In this document: piece after piece, positions 37,043-47,724 of the stretch
Position numbering within the stretch: position 1 is the stretch's first letter
Layout of the letters: the number at the start of each line of letters is the position of its first letter
The notes under the pieces: model-generated
Seen by the model: the letters and a program-made list of their open reading frames with translations, nothing else
What the model was told of the DNA's origin: nothing
Databases searched by the model: none
Position numbers and translations under genes: made by a program
Origin: Paramecium octaurelia
Taxonomy: Eukaryota; Ciliophora; Oligohymenophorea; Peniculida; Parameciidae
Assembly: GCA_905182995.1 (NCBI GenBank)
Contig: CAJJDP010000013.1
Span: 1-64,000 of the forward strand
DNA length: 64,000 bases
Reading direction: 5' to 3'

Positions 37043-38160
37043 TCACATATTTGATTCGATATACTCCAATGGTCTTTCTGATTATCCTAATACTGTGTTC
37101 AGCTATTAAGGCTTTAGGAGAATTATTTAAAACTCTTCTTATTTCTTTCGTTAATATAATGTATCTGTTACTTTCATTTGGGTCAAATCCTAAAACTTAG
37201 GCGAAGAGTCGGGGGAGCTCATCTCGTATTTGTTTCTAATTAACTAAATATATAATTCGTATTCTTTATTTTGTTCACTGTTAATTTCAAAAATTTATGG
37301 AAATACTAGTTTATCGCTTATTTCCGCTAAATTTGCTAATTAAAATAACTTAATTATCCAATAATTCACTTATATCAAATCCACATACAATTAATACATT
37401 AGCATATTTGTGGTGTTATCTGGAGACGGTTCCAGGATACGATCTAAATTAGTAAAAATTTAAAACATTGATTTTATAAAACAAATTACGCTATAAATTC
37501 ATATAAATTCTTCGCATCATTAAGTATCAATATTATAAGATTTTATATTAAACTGTTAGATTTTTTTACTAAAATATTTTCAATATATGGAATAAACTAA
37601 TTTATGAGGGATATTTTACTAATTTAAGTTTCTTCAATAAACAAACAATTACGATTTATGATGCTAATTAATTTTTGAAATCCATTTGATAAAAGTCATT
37701 AATTTTCCCTGAGCACAACAGAAAATATTAGTTTCTTTCTGCAATCCCTTTGAGATAGTCTCGATATTAAAAAATTAAATTCTAATATAATTATTGTATA
37801 ATAGGGAGTTATTTAATTGGCTGTCTGTAAAAGGATAAAACTTAATCTAAATCAACATGGTCAGCAAAATCCCTACATGACAATAGAAGTCTGTGAATAA
37901 TTATTAATATTTTGAGGGAAGCAACATCATTTCTGCATGATTTAAAATGTTTATATAAAATCTTGAAGGATTGTTGAACATGTAATTCTTCTATTTATCC
38001 GTTAAAGCCTTCTTATAGAACTTAATACTTTAGTTCATTTACTAGTTGTACTTTAGAACTCTCTAAAATTCTTCTCAATACCTATTATTGAATATCTAAA
38101 TACAATCTCAAACTCAGTCTAGGACTAAAAATCCTTAAAGTATTTTATTATCTTCTTCAT
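37043..38160 (-). CDS. ANTH-domain clathrin adaptor (AP180/CALM-like), ~358 aa, one-base break
   Basis: ANTH proteins bind PIP2 and clathrin and help endocytic coats form. Residues ~45-110 show the ANTH core: FKSCRNDVASLKILIIIHRL, then FADHVDLDQVLSFYRQPI and QNLIFQYRDYLKGIAERNQY. Later helices LNDAKNLYEFIAQFVLQ and LYVDLIQVNYWIIKLFQLA complete the solenoid, followed by a short tail ending SERPLEYIESNM. Introns are 38063-38081 (19 bases, very short) and 37444-37466 (23). The frame needs one extra base in the T5 run at 37672-37676 (plus strand). With it the gene is exactly 359 codons, so a sequencing error is likely. Truncation is the alternative. I do not see clear DPF or NPF motifs. Confidence 0.75.
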
Positions 38161-39438
38161 TTCAAATAAGTAAATAATTAATGTAATTATTAAAGTAGTG
38201 CAAAAATTACATTTTTGATTGTTACTTTCTTATATTAATTAATTCAAATAAATAAAGTATTGATAAATAAATCAATTATTCAAAGAATACCCCTAGACCA
38301 TAAATACTCAAAGTATTTTAATATTAATTTTCAACAAATAATTAAAAATAGAAGAAAATTGAAGAACTAAAGAGGAAAATAATGCTTACTGTTTGACACT
38401 TTCGATTTTTGAATTAAGCAAGATTAAGTTTACTTAAATTTTATATATATTGTTAATAAGAGTTGTAAATAATAATTAATATTGAATCTTAGGTAAAGGG
38501 ATTATCCCGATAAGAATTTATATCTTGTTTCATTTTTTCTTCTTCTGCTAATATTAAATGTTGACTATCTTTGTTAAAGAATATCTATATAGCAAATAAA
38601 GGACCAAAATGATTTCATCGAAAAAATATCAATTCTAATTATTTTTTACTGCTTCATTTTAAAAAAATCACTTAATTTGATGCCATATTTTGATAATACT
38701 TAAATAATTTATTAGTTCAATTTTAGGTTCTATTAATATCATTAATTTTTTCCCTTAAAAAGCCTAAAAATTCAAATATTTTGAGTTTTTTAATTTTAAT
38801 ATAGTTTGAAATAATTAAAAATAGAGAACCAAATTTATGAATTCAATTGCGTTTATCGGCTTTGTTTTCTAAGACTATTTATAATAGCTTGAATTAATTA
38901 GTTGATTCATTTTCCTTTTAGTATTGGCTCAATTAGTAAGATTATTGAAATAAGGTTCAGTCACTTTGAAAGCTTGATTTAATCAATTGATCGAAAAAAG
39001 CAATTTCTTAAATCATTCCATAAATTGTCTTTAGTTTTAAGTACTTATACAAGGTAAAATAGGTCTTTTATTCGTTATTTTTTGAAAGGAGCTAAAATCA
39101 AAATTATTTAATAATAATAAGAAACAAAATTAATTTTGTAATGCTCTTTTTTTATAGAGAGATGGTACAATTTAAACAAGTAATAGAATATTTGAATTCA
39201 CTGAATAATTCAATCTCTCATTGTTTTAAATCAAAATAATTTTTGAATTCGTTAAACAATAGCGAGAATAGTTTGAGTTTGTTGGCAAAATTAATTAAAC
39301 CATAAATCTCGTAATTTATGAATGATTTCGATTTAATTTTAGAAAAGTCATATCTTATCTTTAATATTAAGTTATTCTAGTTATGATAGATATTTTCTGA
39401 TATCATTAAAAGCATCAAAACATTAATAAAATATTTAT
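38161..39438. other. Long stretch with scattered minus-strand coding-like pieces, unresolved
   Basis: Several minus-strand segments look coding in different frames: about 39415-39209 (NYEIYGLINFANKLKLFSLL), then SEFKYSITCLNCTISLQKK after an in-frame TGA, and around 38490-38600 LILAEEEKMKQDINSYRDN. I could not connect them with short introns. This may be a decayed gene or one with unrecognised sequence errors. No family is recognised. Confidence 0.35.
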
Positions 39439-39996
39439 ATGGAAGTTGAATAATAGTAATAGCCAGTTAGTATTAGAGGACTTAATCTTTCTAGAATATC
39501 TTAATCGAGCATATAAATGAATGACGAAGAAGATTTCTACGGAGGTCATTCAGGAAGATCAATCGAATTGAGTATTAGAGAATGTCAGGAAGTGAATGAA
39601 TTTAAAAAAAAAAGTCTCTAAATTGAGTTGTCAATAGTTGACTATTTAAGCTCAATGAATATTAAAATGAAAACAGATCCAAAAGCTAAATAAGATCGTT
39701 ACTATTCTACCTTAAGGAATAATAATAAAAGAAGAGCCTATACAACTCTGGAAATAGAAAGAGATTTTTCAGACAATACACCAGATTCAACCATCAAATC
39801 ATCTTAATTGTCATTAAAAGTAAATTCACTACTTGAGAGAAGAAAGACTTAGGTGAGTTTTGCAAGCACCAATTAAAGTATTTCAAGTTTATAAGCGATT
39901 TCATATACAAAATTAGAAAGAAAAGTATTTAAAAAGTCAAAATAATATGAATGTGAAGAAATCGATAGCATAATGTCCAATTAGTCTCCTTATTGA
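39439..39996 (+). CDS. Unknown Ser-rich charged protein, 185 aa
   Basis: ATG 39439 to TGA 39994-39996, single exon of 186 codons. The sequence starts with a Gln run and has an acidic patch NDEEDFYGGHSGRS, a helix ECQEVNEFKKKSLQIELS and basic SerThr-rich stretches (YYSTLRNNNKRRAYTTLEIE). It is probably disordered and phosphorylated. The minus strand is also open over much of this region, but its translation is less protein-like. No known domain. Confidence 0.55.
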
Positions 39997-40435
39997 AATG
40001 AACATTTGATTGAGTTATTTGGTTTACTAATCCTTCATCAAAATTATAACTATATATCAAATTTGTTTTTAAATCTATAATCTTATATATAAAACGAGAT
40101 TTTTCTTCTATTAAGCGTCTCATATTGTTGATCTATATTATAGTTCTAATAAAGATATTTTTATAAACCAAAACTACCTTTAATTAGGCAATAATTTATG
40201 AAATAACTCTTCAATCAAGAAAACGAATAATCATTTTATCAACATCTAATTGGTGATTTGATAATTCAATCTTTGAAGGTTATTTATTTAACAAGAATAA
40301 CTATATGTTTCACACTTCCGTATTACTGTATGGTTAACTATTTACAAGAATTTTAGGTTTTATTTTGCAAATAAGGAGATTTTGTAAATAATGCTATTTC
40401 GACTTATAATATAAAAACTTGATTTTCCATAATTA
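39997..40435. other. Intergenic region with a small minus-strand frame
   Basis: A minus-strand frame of ~55-60 codons ends at TGA 40038-40040 and contains YGLQKYLYQNYNIDQQYETL. No start or family was found, so I do not call a gene. Confidence 0.35.
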
Positions 40436-41031
40436 ATGATATTTTTTTATTTGATTGCAATTGTTTAAGGGCTTATTCCTGATAACTGCAAATGGACAGA
40501 TCCAGACGGGTTTCATTTTGATATCAATCATTTGAAAAAGAAAGACAATTATAAAGTGACTTCATTTAGTGGGGCAATGTCATTCGAATTTAATTTTTGT
40601 ACATATGGTGTTTAATGCAATCACAGAGAGGTAATGAAGGTTGAGTATTAAGGGTTGCTGCGTTTTAATTATTTCATAATAAATGCTACACAATAGGTTT
40701 AAGATCTGAATCAGATATTTGGTATGATAGTTTTGGTTTAAATCTAAAATATAAAAATGGTAAGGAGTATTGAATGATGATAGGTGATTTGTGTGGAGAA
40801 ACCTTACAATACTCTGTTTAATTTCAGATATAATGCGGAGATGAAACTCCATTTAAATAAATAATGACAGATTCCCCGTGCAATATTATGCTTTAGACAA
40901 CGCATCCTATGGCATGCAGAAAAAAAGAGAGTTACTTCAATTATTACGTGATTCTGATTGTTTTAATAGCTGCTGGTTTATTCCTAATGAAGAGAAAGAA
41001 AAAGCAAGAACAAGGATATGTGTTAGTTTGA
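40436..41031 (+). CDS. MRH-domain (mannose-6-phosphate receptor-like) type I membrane protein, ~182 aa
   Basis: ATG 40436 to TGA 41029-41031. The signal peptide is MIFFYLIAIVQGLIP. A single MRH lectin fold follows: CKWTDPDGFHFDINHL, FEFNFCTYGVQCN, AAFQLFHNKCYTIG and YKNGDLCGETLQYSVQFQI, then QCGDE. The paired cysteines and the NGD-C-G motif are typical. A transmembrane helix (YVILIVLIAAGLFLM) and a basic tail KRKKKQEQGYVLV end the protein. Introns are 40631-40652 (22) and 40760-40783 (24). The frame needs one G fewer in the G3 run at 40652-40654; then the gene is 183 codons. MRH proteins bind mannose-type glycans in ER quality control or lysosomal sorting. Which sugar it binds cannot be told from this. 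Confidence 0.75.
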
Positions 41032-41068
41032 TTGTATAATAATAATGAGATAAACATCTATTCTGTAT

Positions 41069-42588
41069 TCACTTTCTACAAATGTTGTTATTTTATATAT
41101 TTCCCAATTATTTCATCATGTCTTGTATATTTTTGAAATCCCCCAATTTTGAAAGTATGTTTGGATCTTTCGACATATCTTCTAATAATTTTGATGAAAA
41201 TTCTTTGCTCACTAAAAATCACTACTTCAATTATACTTTATCCCTTAAAATTGATTTTAGGAGGAGTGTGTGAGGTTTTTATGAATGATTTATAGACTTT
41301 TAGTAAATCATTGACTTGTTCAATCGTTGTCCCTGAACCTTTAGCTATTCGAATAATTCTAGAATTCGATAAAGTTACTACACATTTACTATAATGAATT
41401 ACCTTGCCCATCTAATTCTTTTGATGTCATGGAATTCATAATATAAAGATATGTTTTCATCTTTTGTATTTATTCTTTTTCATTTATATTAATACTAGGA
41501 ATTCCCATCAAGCTTTTCGAGAAGAAATAACTAATTGATCCAAATTTTATCATTTTGCTTACTTCTTATTCCAAATCTCTTAATGTAAACTATTTTTCCT
41601 TAGGCCCAATTGAAACAAAGCTGTTTAATTTTTTTAGTAACCCCTTAAGATCTTCAAATCCTAATAGTTTACTAATGAGCTATGAAGATTAAAATTCTAA
41701 AAAATCTTCAAGACGTTTCCCATAACATATAAAATCAATAGGTGTGTTGGTAGCTACAATAGCAGAAATTGCACCTCCACCTTTAGAATGACTATCCACT
41801 TTTGTAATTATTATTGAACCTTAATCAAAAGCACTTTTGAATGCAATTACTTAATCTTAGCAAATTTATCCCAATTATGAATCTATCACAAAAATAACAT
41901 TATCTGGTTATATCATAGAATTTATTTATTTTATTTCTTCAAATAAATCATGTTCTTATTCCTACCTTCCAGCTGTGTCTATAAGTATTATATCCATTCC
42001 CTCCTTTTTGAAAATCTCAACTCCCTCCTATGCAACTTCAACTGAATCTTATTCAGAATAAGAACTTTATATTTTATTTGTAATTACCCATAGAATGGAA
42101 CTCCAATCTTTTTAGCATAGTATTTTATCCAATCTACATCTAAGACTTAAAATGCACCAGCACAAACGATCCCAACTTTCCATCCTCTTTTTTAATAGTG
42201 GTAGGCATATTTAATGCAAGTACTCGTTTTACCAGACCCTTTTAAACCAATAAGCATTATAACATTAGGTTATCCTTTAATTCTATGAATTTATACCTTT
42301 CTTGGGTTGAAATGTCATAATATCATTTTAGAGTAATTTTGTCAACTCTTCAATAATTGATTTTTAAATGAGGTGTTAGAGATTTATAAGTTCTAATTAG
42401 TTTAATTTGAACTCCAATTTAACGTCTTCTCCCAACCTTTATACTAAGGTCTTATTAACATCTGCTTTCAATAAGGCAATGGATATTTCTTTTAGAATTT
42501 AATCAACAACTATTTCATTAATTTGTTAAGGTTAATTTAATTTATTAAGAACTCCTTTAATAGATTATCCAAGTTCTGTTAACACCAT
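41069..42588 (-). CDS. SRP54: SRP54-type signal recognition particle GTPase, divergent, 474 aa
   Basis: SRP54 binds signal peptides and 7SL RNA and targets ribosomes to the ER through paired GTPases. ATG complement 42586-42588, TGA complement 41069-41071. Four introns (42275-42296, 42065-42087, 41378-41402, 41212-41236) give 475 codons. The N domain is MVLTELGQSIKGVLNKLN...ISIALLKADVN. The G domain has P-loop GLKGSGKTSTC, YGSYSEQDSVEVA, LIDTAGRQEQE, TKVDSHSKGGG and GKRLEDF. The M domain has FTLRDLEQEVSKMIKFG and RIAKGSGTTIEQVNDLL. Odd point: where SRP GTPases have the DTFRAGA motif after VCA, this protein reads GAFQVLD with the same spacing, so the catalytic Asp and Arg are lost. It is probably a specialised or decaying paralogue. 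The Met-rich tail is short. Confidence 0.9.
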
Positions 42589-43107
42589 AGATCAATATCT
42601 AAAAGTATCAAATTAATATTACCCTATAATTAGATTTCACATTAAATTCCATAAAATCACTATTACTTTGACACGTATTCATAAATATATTAAATCAATA
42701 GAGGACTGATTAGAATTAATTAAATTTTATAAAATATTTATTTATCAAATTAGAACCCAATTATTATAATTAAGATTGCACCTTTATTTGAGTAAATAGG
42801 GAATAATTAATTATATGATAAATCAAATCATATGCTATTCCTTTGTGTTCTAATTGTAATTAAAGAATAGAGAGTAATAATTAAGAACGACTGATGTCTA
42901 TATATTTATTTGTAACTTATATCGATGTCACTTATATCGATTACTTATGCCAATTACAATACAATTTAGATCATTAATATTAATTTTGATTAAAGTGATG
43001 CGTAAAAAATAGCATTTTTTGATTAAATTTTATGTATAAATTATATGTTATATTATAATGCAAGCCATTTTTAAACAACTTGAACTTGTTTTTTGCATGA
43101 AATAAAT
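42589..43107. other. Intergenic AT-rich region
   Basis: About 520 bases upstream of SRP54 and downstream of the Myb-like gene, without coding signal. Presumably it includes the SRP54 promoter. Confidence 0.5.
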
Positions 43108-43594
43108 TCAAAAGAAATCATCTAAATTAAATTATGGAGTTTAGTAGACTTAATCATCTTCATCATAGATCATAAGATGGACCATATTTCTATTGAGAGA
43201 TTCTTCATCCATTTGCAAGTTTAAATCGTCTTATAAAGTTGACTAAGTTTGTTTTTACACTTTTTAAGTCTTTCTCTGGACTAATAGCGATTAGGGGTTA
43301 AACTTTTAGTGATGTGATCTAATGTAAATATAGATAATACCTGCATTGACTCGGTGATCGGGTTCCAATAACCTCGCTCATTGATTTAAATATTTTATTA
43401 TTTTTCTTTATGTCAGAATGTTCCTCTAGGAAGTACAAATATTTTTCATGTTCTTCCTTCGTCCAATGGCCAACATTTTTTTTAGGGGAAATCAATTCAA
43501 ACTTCTTTATTCTTTTGGATTTAGGTGATTATGAGAAAGGAGATTCACAAGAATCATCTAAATCCAGTTATTATTCACAAGAATTCAAAGACAT
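43108..43594 (-). CDS. Myb/SANT-like DNA-binding protein, 154 aa
   Basis: ATG complement 43592-43594, TGA complement 43108-43110, one 22-base intron (43319-43340), 155 codons. A single Myb repeat starts at HWTKEEHEKYLYFLEEH and ends at RSPSQCRSHHQKFN, close to the one-repeat SHAQKYF class of Myb factors found in plants and protists. The rest is Ser/Gln-rich and acidic near the C terminus (IYDEDDQVYQTPQFNLDDFF), which could act in activation. It is likely a small transcription regulator. Targets are unknown. Confidence 0.8.
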
Positions 43595-44419
43595 GATTTT
43601 TATTAAAAAACCAAAATAATTTATTATTACTTTAAGTATATTGTTCTCAATTTAAAGATTTTGTTTAATATAATTAGTGTTAATTTCATCTCCTGTTATT
43701 TCTAATTATCTATTCAAGGTTTTAATTTACAAAAGTTATTATTTAATAATCAAATTTATTAAATACATTGATAGCTGAAAAGAATATATAACTTAAACGA
43801 TCTATTGATATTGACTAATAATTGTTACATTTTTATTTTTAAATAATTGATTTCATTTCTTGTAGAGAATCACGTAATCATGGGAAGGCAATATTTGTGT
43901 AAAATCTCGCCTACTAGCTTTCTCCTTTGATTACTTTCGCAAAAATTAAACTATCATAAAAAGTGCGTTGTTAATTTGAGCTTTAACTTTTTTATAAAAA
44001 AATTATTATTGGTGCATTACGAAATTACATTTTAATGAATGGAATAGAATTCTTTTTATTCCCCCATATAGACAACTTTGAATAAGTTAATTTTTATATT
44101 TCATTTTTTTAAAGAATTTAATTAAATTATTTATGAAACATTTTCAAACGACATACTATGAGTGCAACGTAATATTTATTACCAACTTATTCTTACTAAC
44201 TACTTATAAACTTTATCATTATTCTCCTTCAATTTAATTCGAATTGAGAAGATTTTGATGAACAGATATCTTCATATAGAAAATTAATGTCCTATTTTAT
44301 AATTTGTAGAAATCATACTCAAATGTGTATGATTGGGCATCATGAACATAATTCTATAATTTAGAAAGTTAATAATTTTAGATATTATCATAATTTATTA
44401 TTTAACTGATATAATTATA
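43595..44419. other. Long divergent intergenic region
   Basis: About 825 bases between divergent genes. A slightly GC-richer patch at about 43865-43930 contains several short G/C blocks and could be a small RNA or regulatory site. I see no clear fold. Confidence 0.4.
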
Positions 44420-45898
44420 ATGAGAAAATAACCACTCTAAAGTAGATCAAGCTTTTCTTGTAATCCAAAGGGAAGAGAAAAACCACTTAATGAGTCATAA
44501 GTTAGCAATTTAGTAACAGAAAATCAAAAGCTGCTTTAACAAAATGATAAGCTAATATAATAATTGGAACATTTAAGACAGGAATACGAGTCGTTAGCTA
44601 CAAGTGGAATCCAAAGTATTAAGAGTCAAAGAAGTAAAAAAATCGAATTTGAATAATCATCAGAGGAAATGAATAAATTGAAAATATAAAAGGAAAAACT
44701 GATTGTTGATAATGAGTGTTTAAGAAGAACAATAACTAAGTTATAATATTAATTGGATGAATAGAGCAAATATATTGAAAATTTGTAAAGATCGTAGAAT
44801 GACTATGAATAATTAAAGTAACGATTAGAAGAAACAGTTTAAGTGGTTAATGATTTAGAGATATAATTGCAAGAGTAATACTAATAATAAAAATAATTTG
44901 AATATAACTAAAAAGTAATAACACTTAGCAATCAGGATACACAAGATCATCTATCATCTCACCAAAAGATGAATGAAATACAAATCAGTTAGCTTAAAGA
45001 ACAAAACAATAAACTAAATAAGTTACTCGAAGAAAGGTTGGTTTAGTTAGAGAATATAACAAAATTATTAAACTAACGGAATGAAGCCTACAATAAATTA
45101 CAAGAGAGTTACGATCAAGATATCACTGATGTGAGATAACAAAATTCTAAATAGAAAACTCATTCATCTGATTTCGAAAGAAAAGCCTTGTAGATCTAAG
45201 TACATTAGTTGAAATAATAAGTTGAAAAATGTCAATAAAATAATTGTCAACATAAGTCAAAGGTCCAATAAAAGAATGATGAAGAATAATAAAAAATAAT
45301 TTAGGATCTTCAGTCCATGTTAAAATAAAAAGAACATCAAATTAAAGTACTTGAATAATAATAGGAGGAACTCTAATAGAATGCTAAATAAATTTAAACC
45401 GCAATTGCTTCAAATAATTTTGCTAATAATTAGAATTAGTAGATTTTGTAATAATAAGTATAAACATTGATGAAGGAATTGGAGGGGCAAAAATAACAAA
45501 ATCATAAAATTATCTATGATTACAATTAATTGAGAAATCTGAATTAGTAATTGAATGAGAAATTGAACTTCTATAGTTAAAGTTAATAGAAAATGATTCA
45601 TAATTATTCTCATTCATTTGTCTCATCTCCTGGAAGATTAGACACTTATCCAATAAAGACTACGTCAGCCTTGACAAATAGAACGAATATTATGTAAAAC
45701 GCTCCTGATTCCCCATTCAGAAAATAGAAACTTCACTTATTATTTACGGATGATCAGTAAAAGTTACCACCCAATTTATCTACAAAAAGTAAATTAATTA
45801 ATTACACTATTTTAGAAATCGTTCAAGTGGCTTCAAAACTGTTTGAAGGAGATTAAAACTAATAGCCAAACAAAGATAGATTTATATTACATGACTGA
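44420..45898 (+). CDS. Gln-rich coiled-coil protein, 492 aa
   Basis: ATG 44420 to TGA 45896-45898, one exon of 493 codons. Residues ~30-395 are almost pure heptad coiled coil rich in Gln, Glu, Lys and Asn (LEQSKYIENLQRS-type segments, LLEERLVQLENITKLLNQR), much of it written with TAA/TAG codons. A Ser/Pro segment (SHSFVSSPGRLDTYPIK) precedes a ~60-residue C-terminal part LNKLEIVQ-like in character, including NYTILEIVQVASKLFEGD. Such proteins in ciliates are often basal-body or cortical structural components, but no specific family is recognised. Confidence 0.7.
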
Positions 45899-46160
45899 AC
45901 ACTATATTAATTTTATATGTATAAATTGCTATCTAAGATTATGTGCATATCTTTTTGATTTCTATTGTCTAAAGAATTAAGAACATAAATATAATCATAA
46001 ACTTAGAAATAAGACAGAAATAAAATTTTCAAATATTTTTTTATTCTTGCTGTTATAATTATTTTAAAGGTGACTTCTTATATCTAAATGAAATGGATTT
46101 ACAGGTGAGATCGGTTATTCTAAAATTAGAAAAGTATATTTATAATTATATTTAATTTTA
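45899..46160. other. Intergenic region
   Basis: About 260 AT-rich bases between two plus-strand genes; nothing recognised. Confidence 0.5.
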
Positions 46161-47472
46161 ATGATTTGCCCTTATAAATGTGATGAAGATTGTATAGAAA
46201 CCCTTCTGACCGATGGGTTATTGCTGTCTATTGGATGCGTGGTGATCTCTTTAATGATATCATTGTATTTAATTATTAGACACCTAATGAATTTCAACAT
46301 GCCCTTTTTTCAAAGTAAAATCATAAGTACAAAAATATTCTCTATGCTATTAGTTATACTCATGATGGCACCTTTCTATGGATTAATTTCTATAATGTCA
46401 ATGGAATTTCATGTAAGAATAAATTCAAATATAGTAGTAAACAGGGTTTAGCATCCTATTTCGAATTGGTTCGCGATATTTATTTGGCTTTTCTGTTGTT
46501 CACATTTTTCTACCTTATGTTCTCTTATATGGCATATAATCCAGAGGATAAACAATTATACGATGATCGCGTTTATCAAACAATGATTGAACATGAAAAA
46601 GAAATACATCATTTGTGGCCCGTTAATTACTGTACTGAAAGATACCTATTAACGACGTATAACATTAATTTCATTCGTTAGGAAGGCTAAAGCCAAGTAT
46701 TTCACTTATAGATGCAAGAAATTTGTTCTTTAGTATTGTGTTGTGAAACCTGTTCTCACCATTTTAATCATAGTTTTGCACCCATTTCATCATAAGTTAT
46801 ATGCAGTATTTTTATATTTAATATCCGAAGCAAAGATTGATGTCAAGCTTTGAATTTATCATCATAACGAGTGAAACATTCTCACTCTATTACCTAATTT
46901 TATTTTATTATGCACTAAAGCATCCTTTACAACCATACAAGTATAGATTTATATTAATTCAATAGACCATTGCTCAAATTTTTGATTATAAAAGTAACGT
47001 TATTTTTTACATTCTGGTAATCGTTAACCCTATCAATTTTTGAAGAAGAAATTTCAAGCTGTTTTGAACCAGATGAAGCCAAATATAGCAATGCTACAAT
47101 CATAAGCGCTATAGAAGTAAATAATAAAATATAATTAACAAGAACACTCTTGTTTGTGTAGAAATGCTTTGCATGACTCTTGCAAGTATTTTTGCCTTTA
47201 CTTACAGAGATTTTATAACTCAAGATGAAAATAAAGTTGGAACGCTTGGCTAAGTATTAACAGATAATTGGAAAGCATTCTAACATGATTTTAGATTAAT
47301 AAAACCAAAGAAATTTGGGTATTTATTTTCAATCATTTTATATAGATTTATATCAAAAGTGCATGAAATTGAAATGTATAACAAAAGAATGTCAGAAAAT
47401 TAAGAATTTGAAGTAGCATTTACAGGTGATTACCAAAGATTAAGCAAGGCAATAGATGTTCAATATATATGA
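46161..47472 (+). CDS. TMEM184/DUF300 family seven-pass membrane protein, 392 aa
   Basis: Family members (TMEM184, OST-alpha-related) are polytopic proteins of the endomembrane system; some bind or move lipids or organic solutes. ATG 46161 to TGA 47470-47472. Five introns (46413-46444, 46657-46681, 46806-46830, 46941-46965, 47117-47142) leave exactly 393 codons. Hallmarks: MMAPFYGLISIMSMEFH, YFELVRDIYLAFLLFTFFYL, KFLIIKVTLFFTFWQSLTL, NTLVCVEMLCMTLASIFAFT then YRDF. About seven hydrophobic helices are present. The cytosolic tail contains DNWKAFQHDFRLIKPKKFGY. Start choice: the first in-frame ATG, preceding a short extracytosolic segment with two cysteines. Confidence 0.9.
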
Positions 47473-47724
47473 ATTATAAAATAATTATATTTAAAATATT
47501 TTTTGATAATTATAATTGCAGATAGAAAATCTTTCTATGATTTATCTAATATTAGTACAATTAAAATATTATTTGAATGCTAAACAATAATAAAATTCTT
47601 CCAACACAATATCAAATTTCTTTAAATTTTCAGCAATAGTCAAAGAATTAAGGATAGAGAAGGCAAAAAAAAGAATTTAATATTTGTATTTATAGAATTT
47701 TAACATAATTGTTTAAAGCTTCTA
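47473..47724. other. Convergent intergenic region
   Basis: About 250 AT-rich bases between the 3' ends of the TMEM184 and dynamin genes. Confidence 0.5.

Noticed and set aside
43350..43390. tRNA-like GGTTCCAAT...AACC element in a GC-richer patch
   Set aside because: The bases encode the first residues of the Myb repeat region (SEVIGTRSPSQC) on the minus strand; no acceptor stem or anticodon arm can be formed.
43410..43619. Plus-strand frame of 69 codons starting MSECSSRKYKY
   Set aside because: Antisense to the Myb-like gene, whose conserved repeat is clear on the other strand; its end is TAA.
46954..47223. Minus-strand frame with a plausible membrane segment (starts MSYKISVSKGKNTCK)
   Set aside because: It lies antisense to the TMEM184 exons at 46966-47472, whose five introns close the frame exactly and match the family. 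Its apparent end is TAA, which is not a stop in this code.
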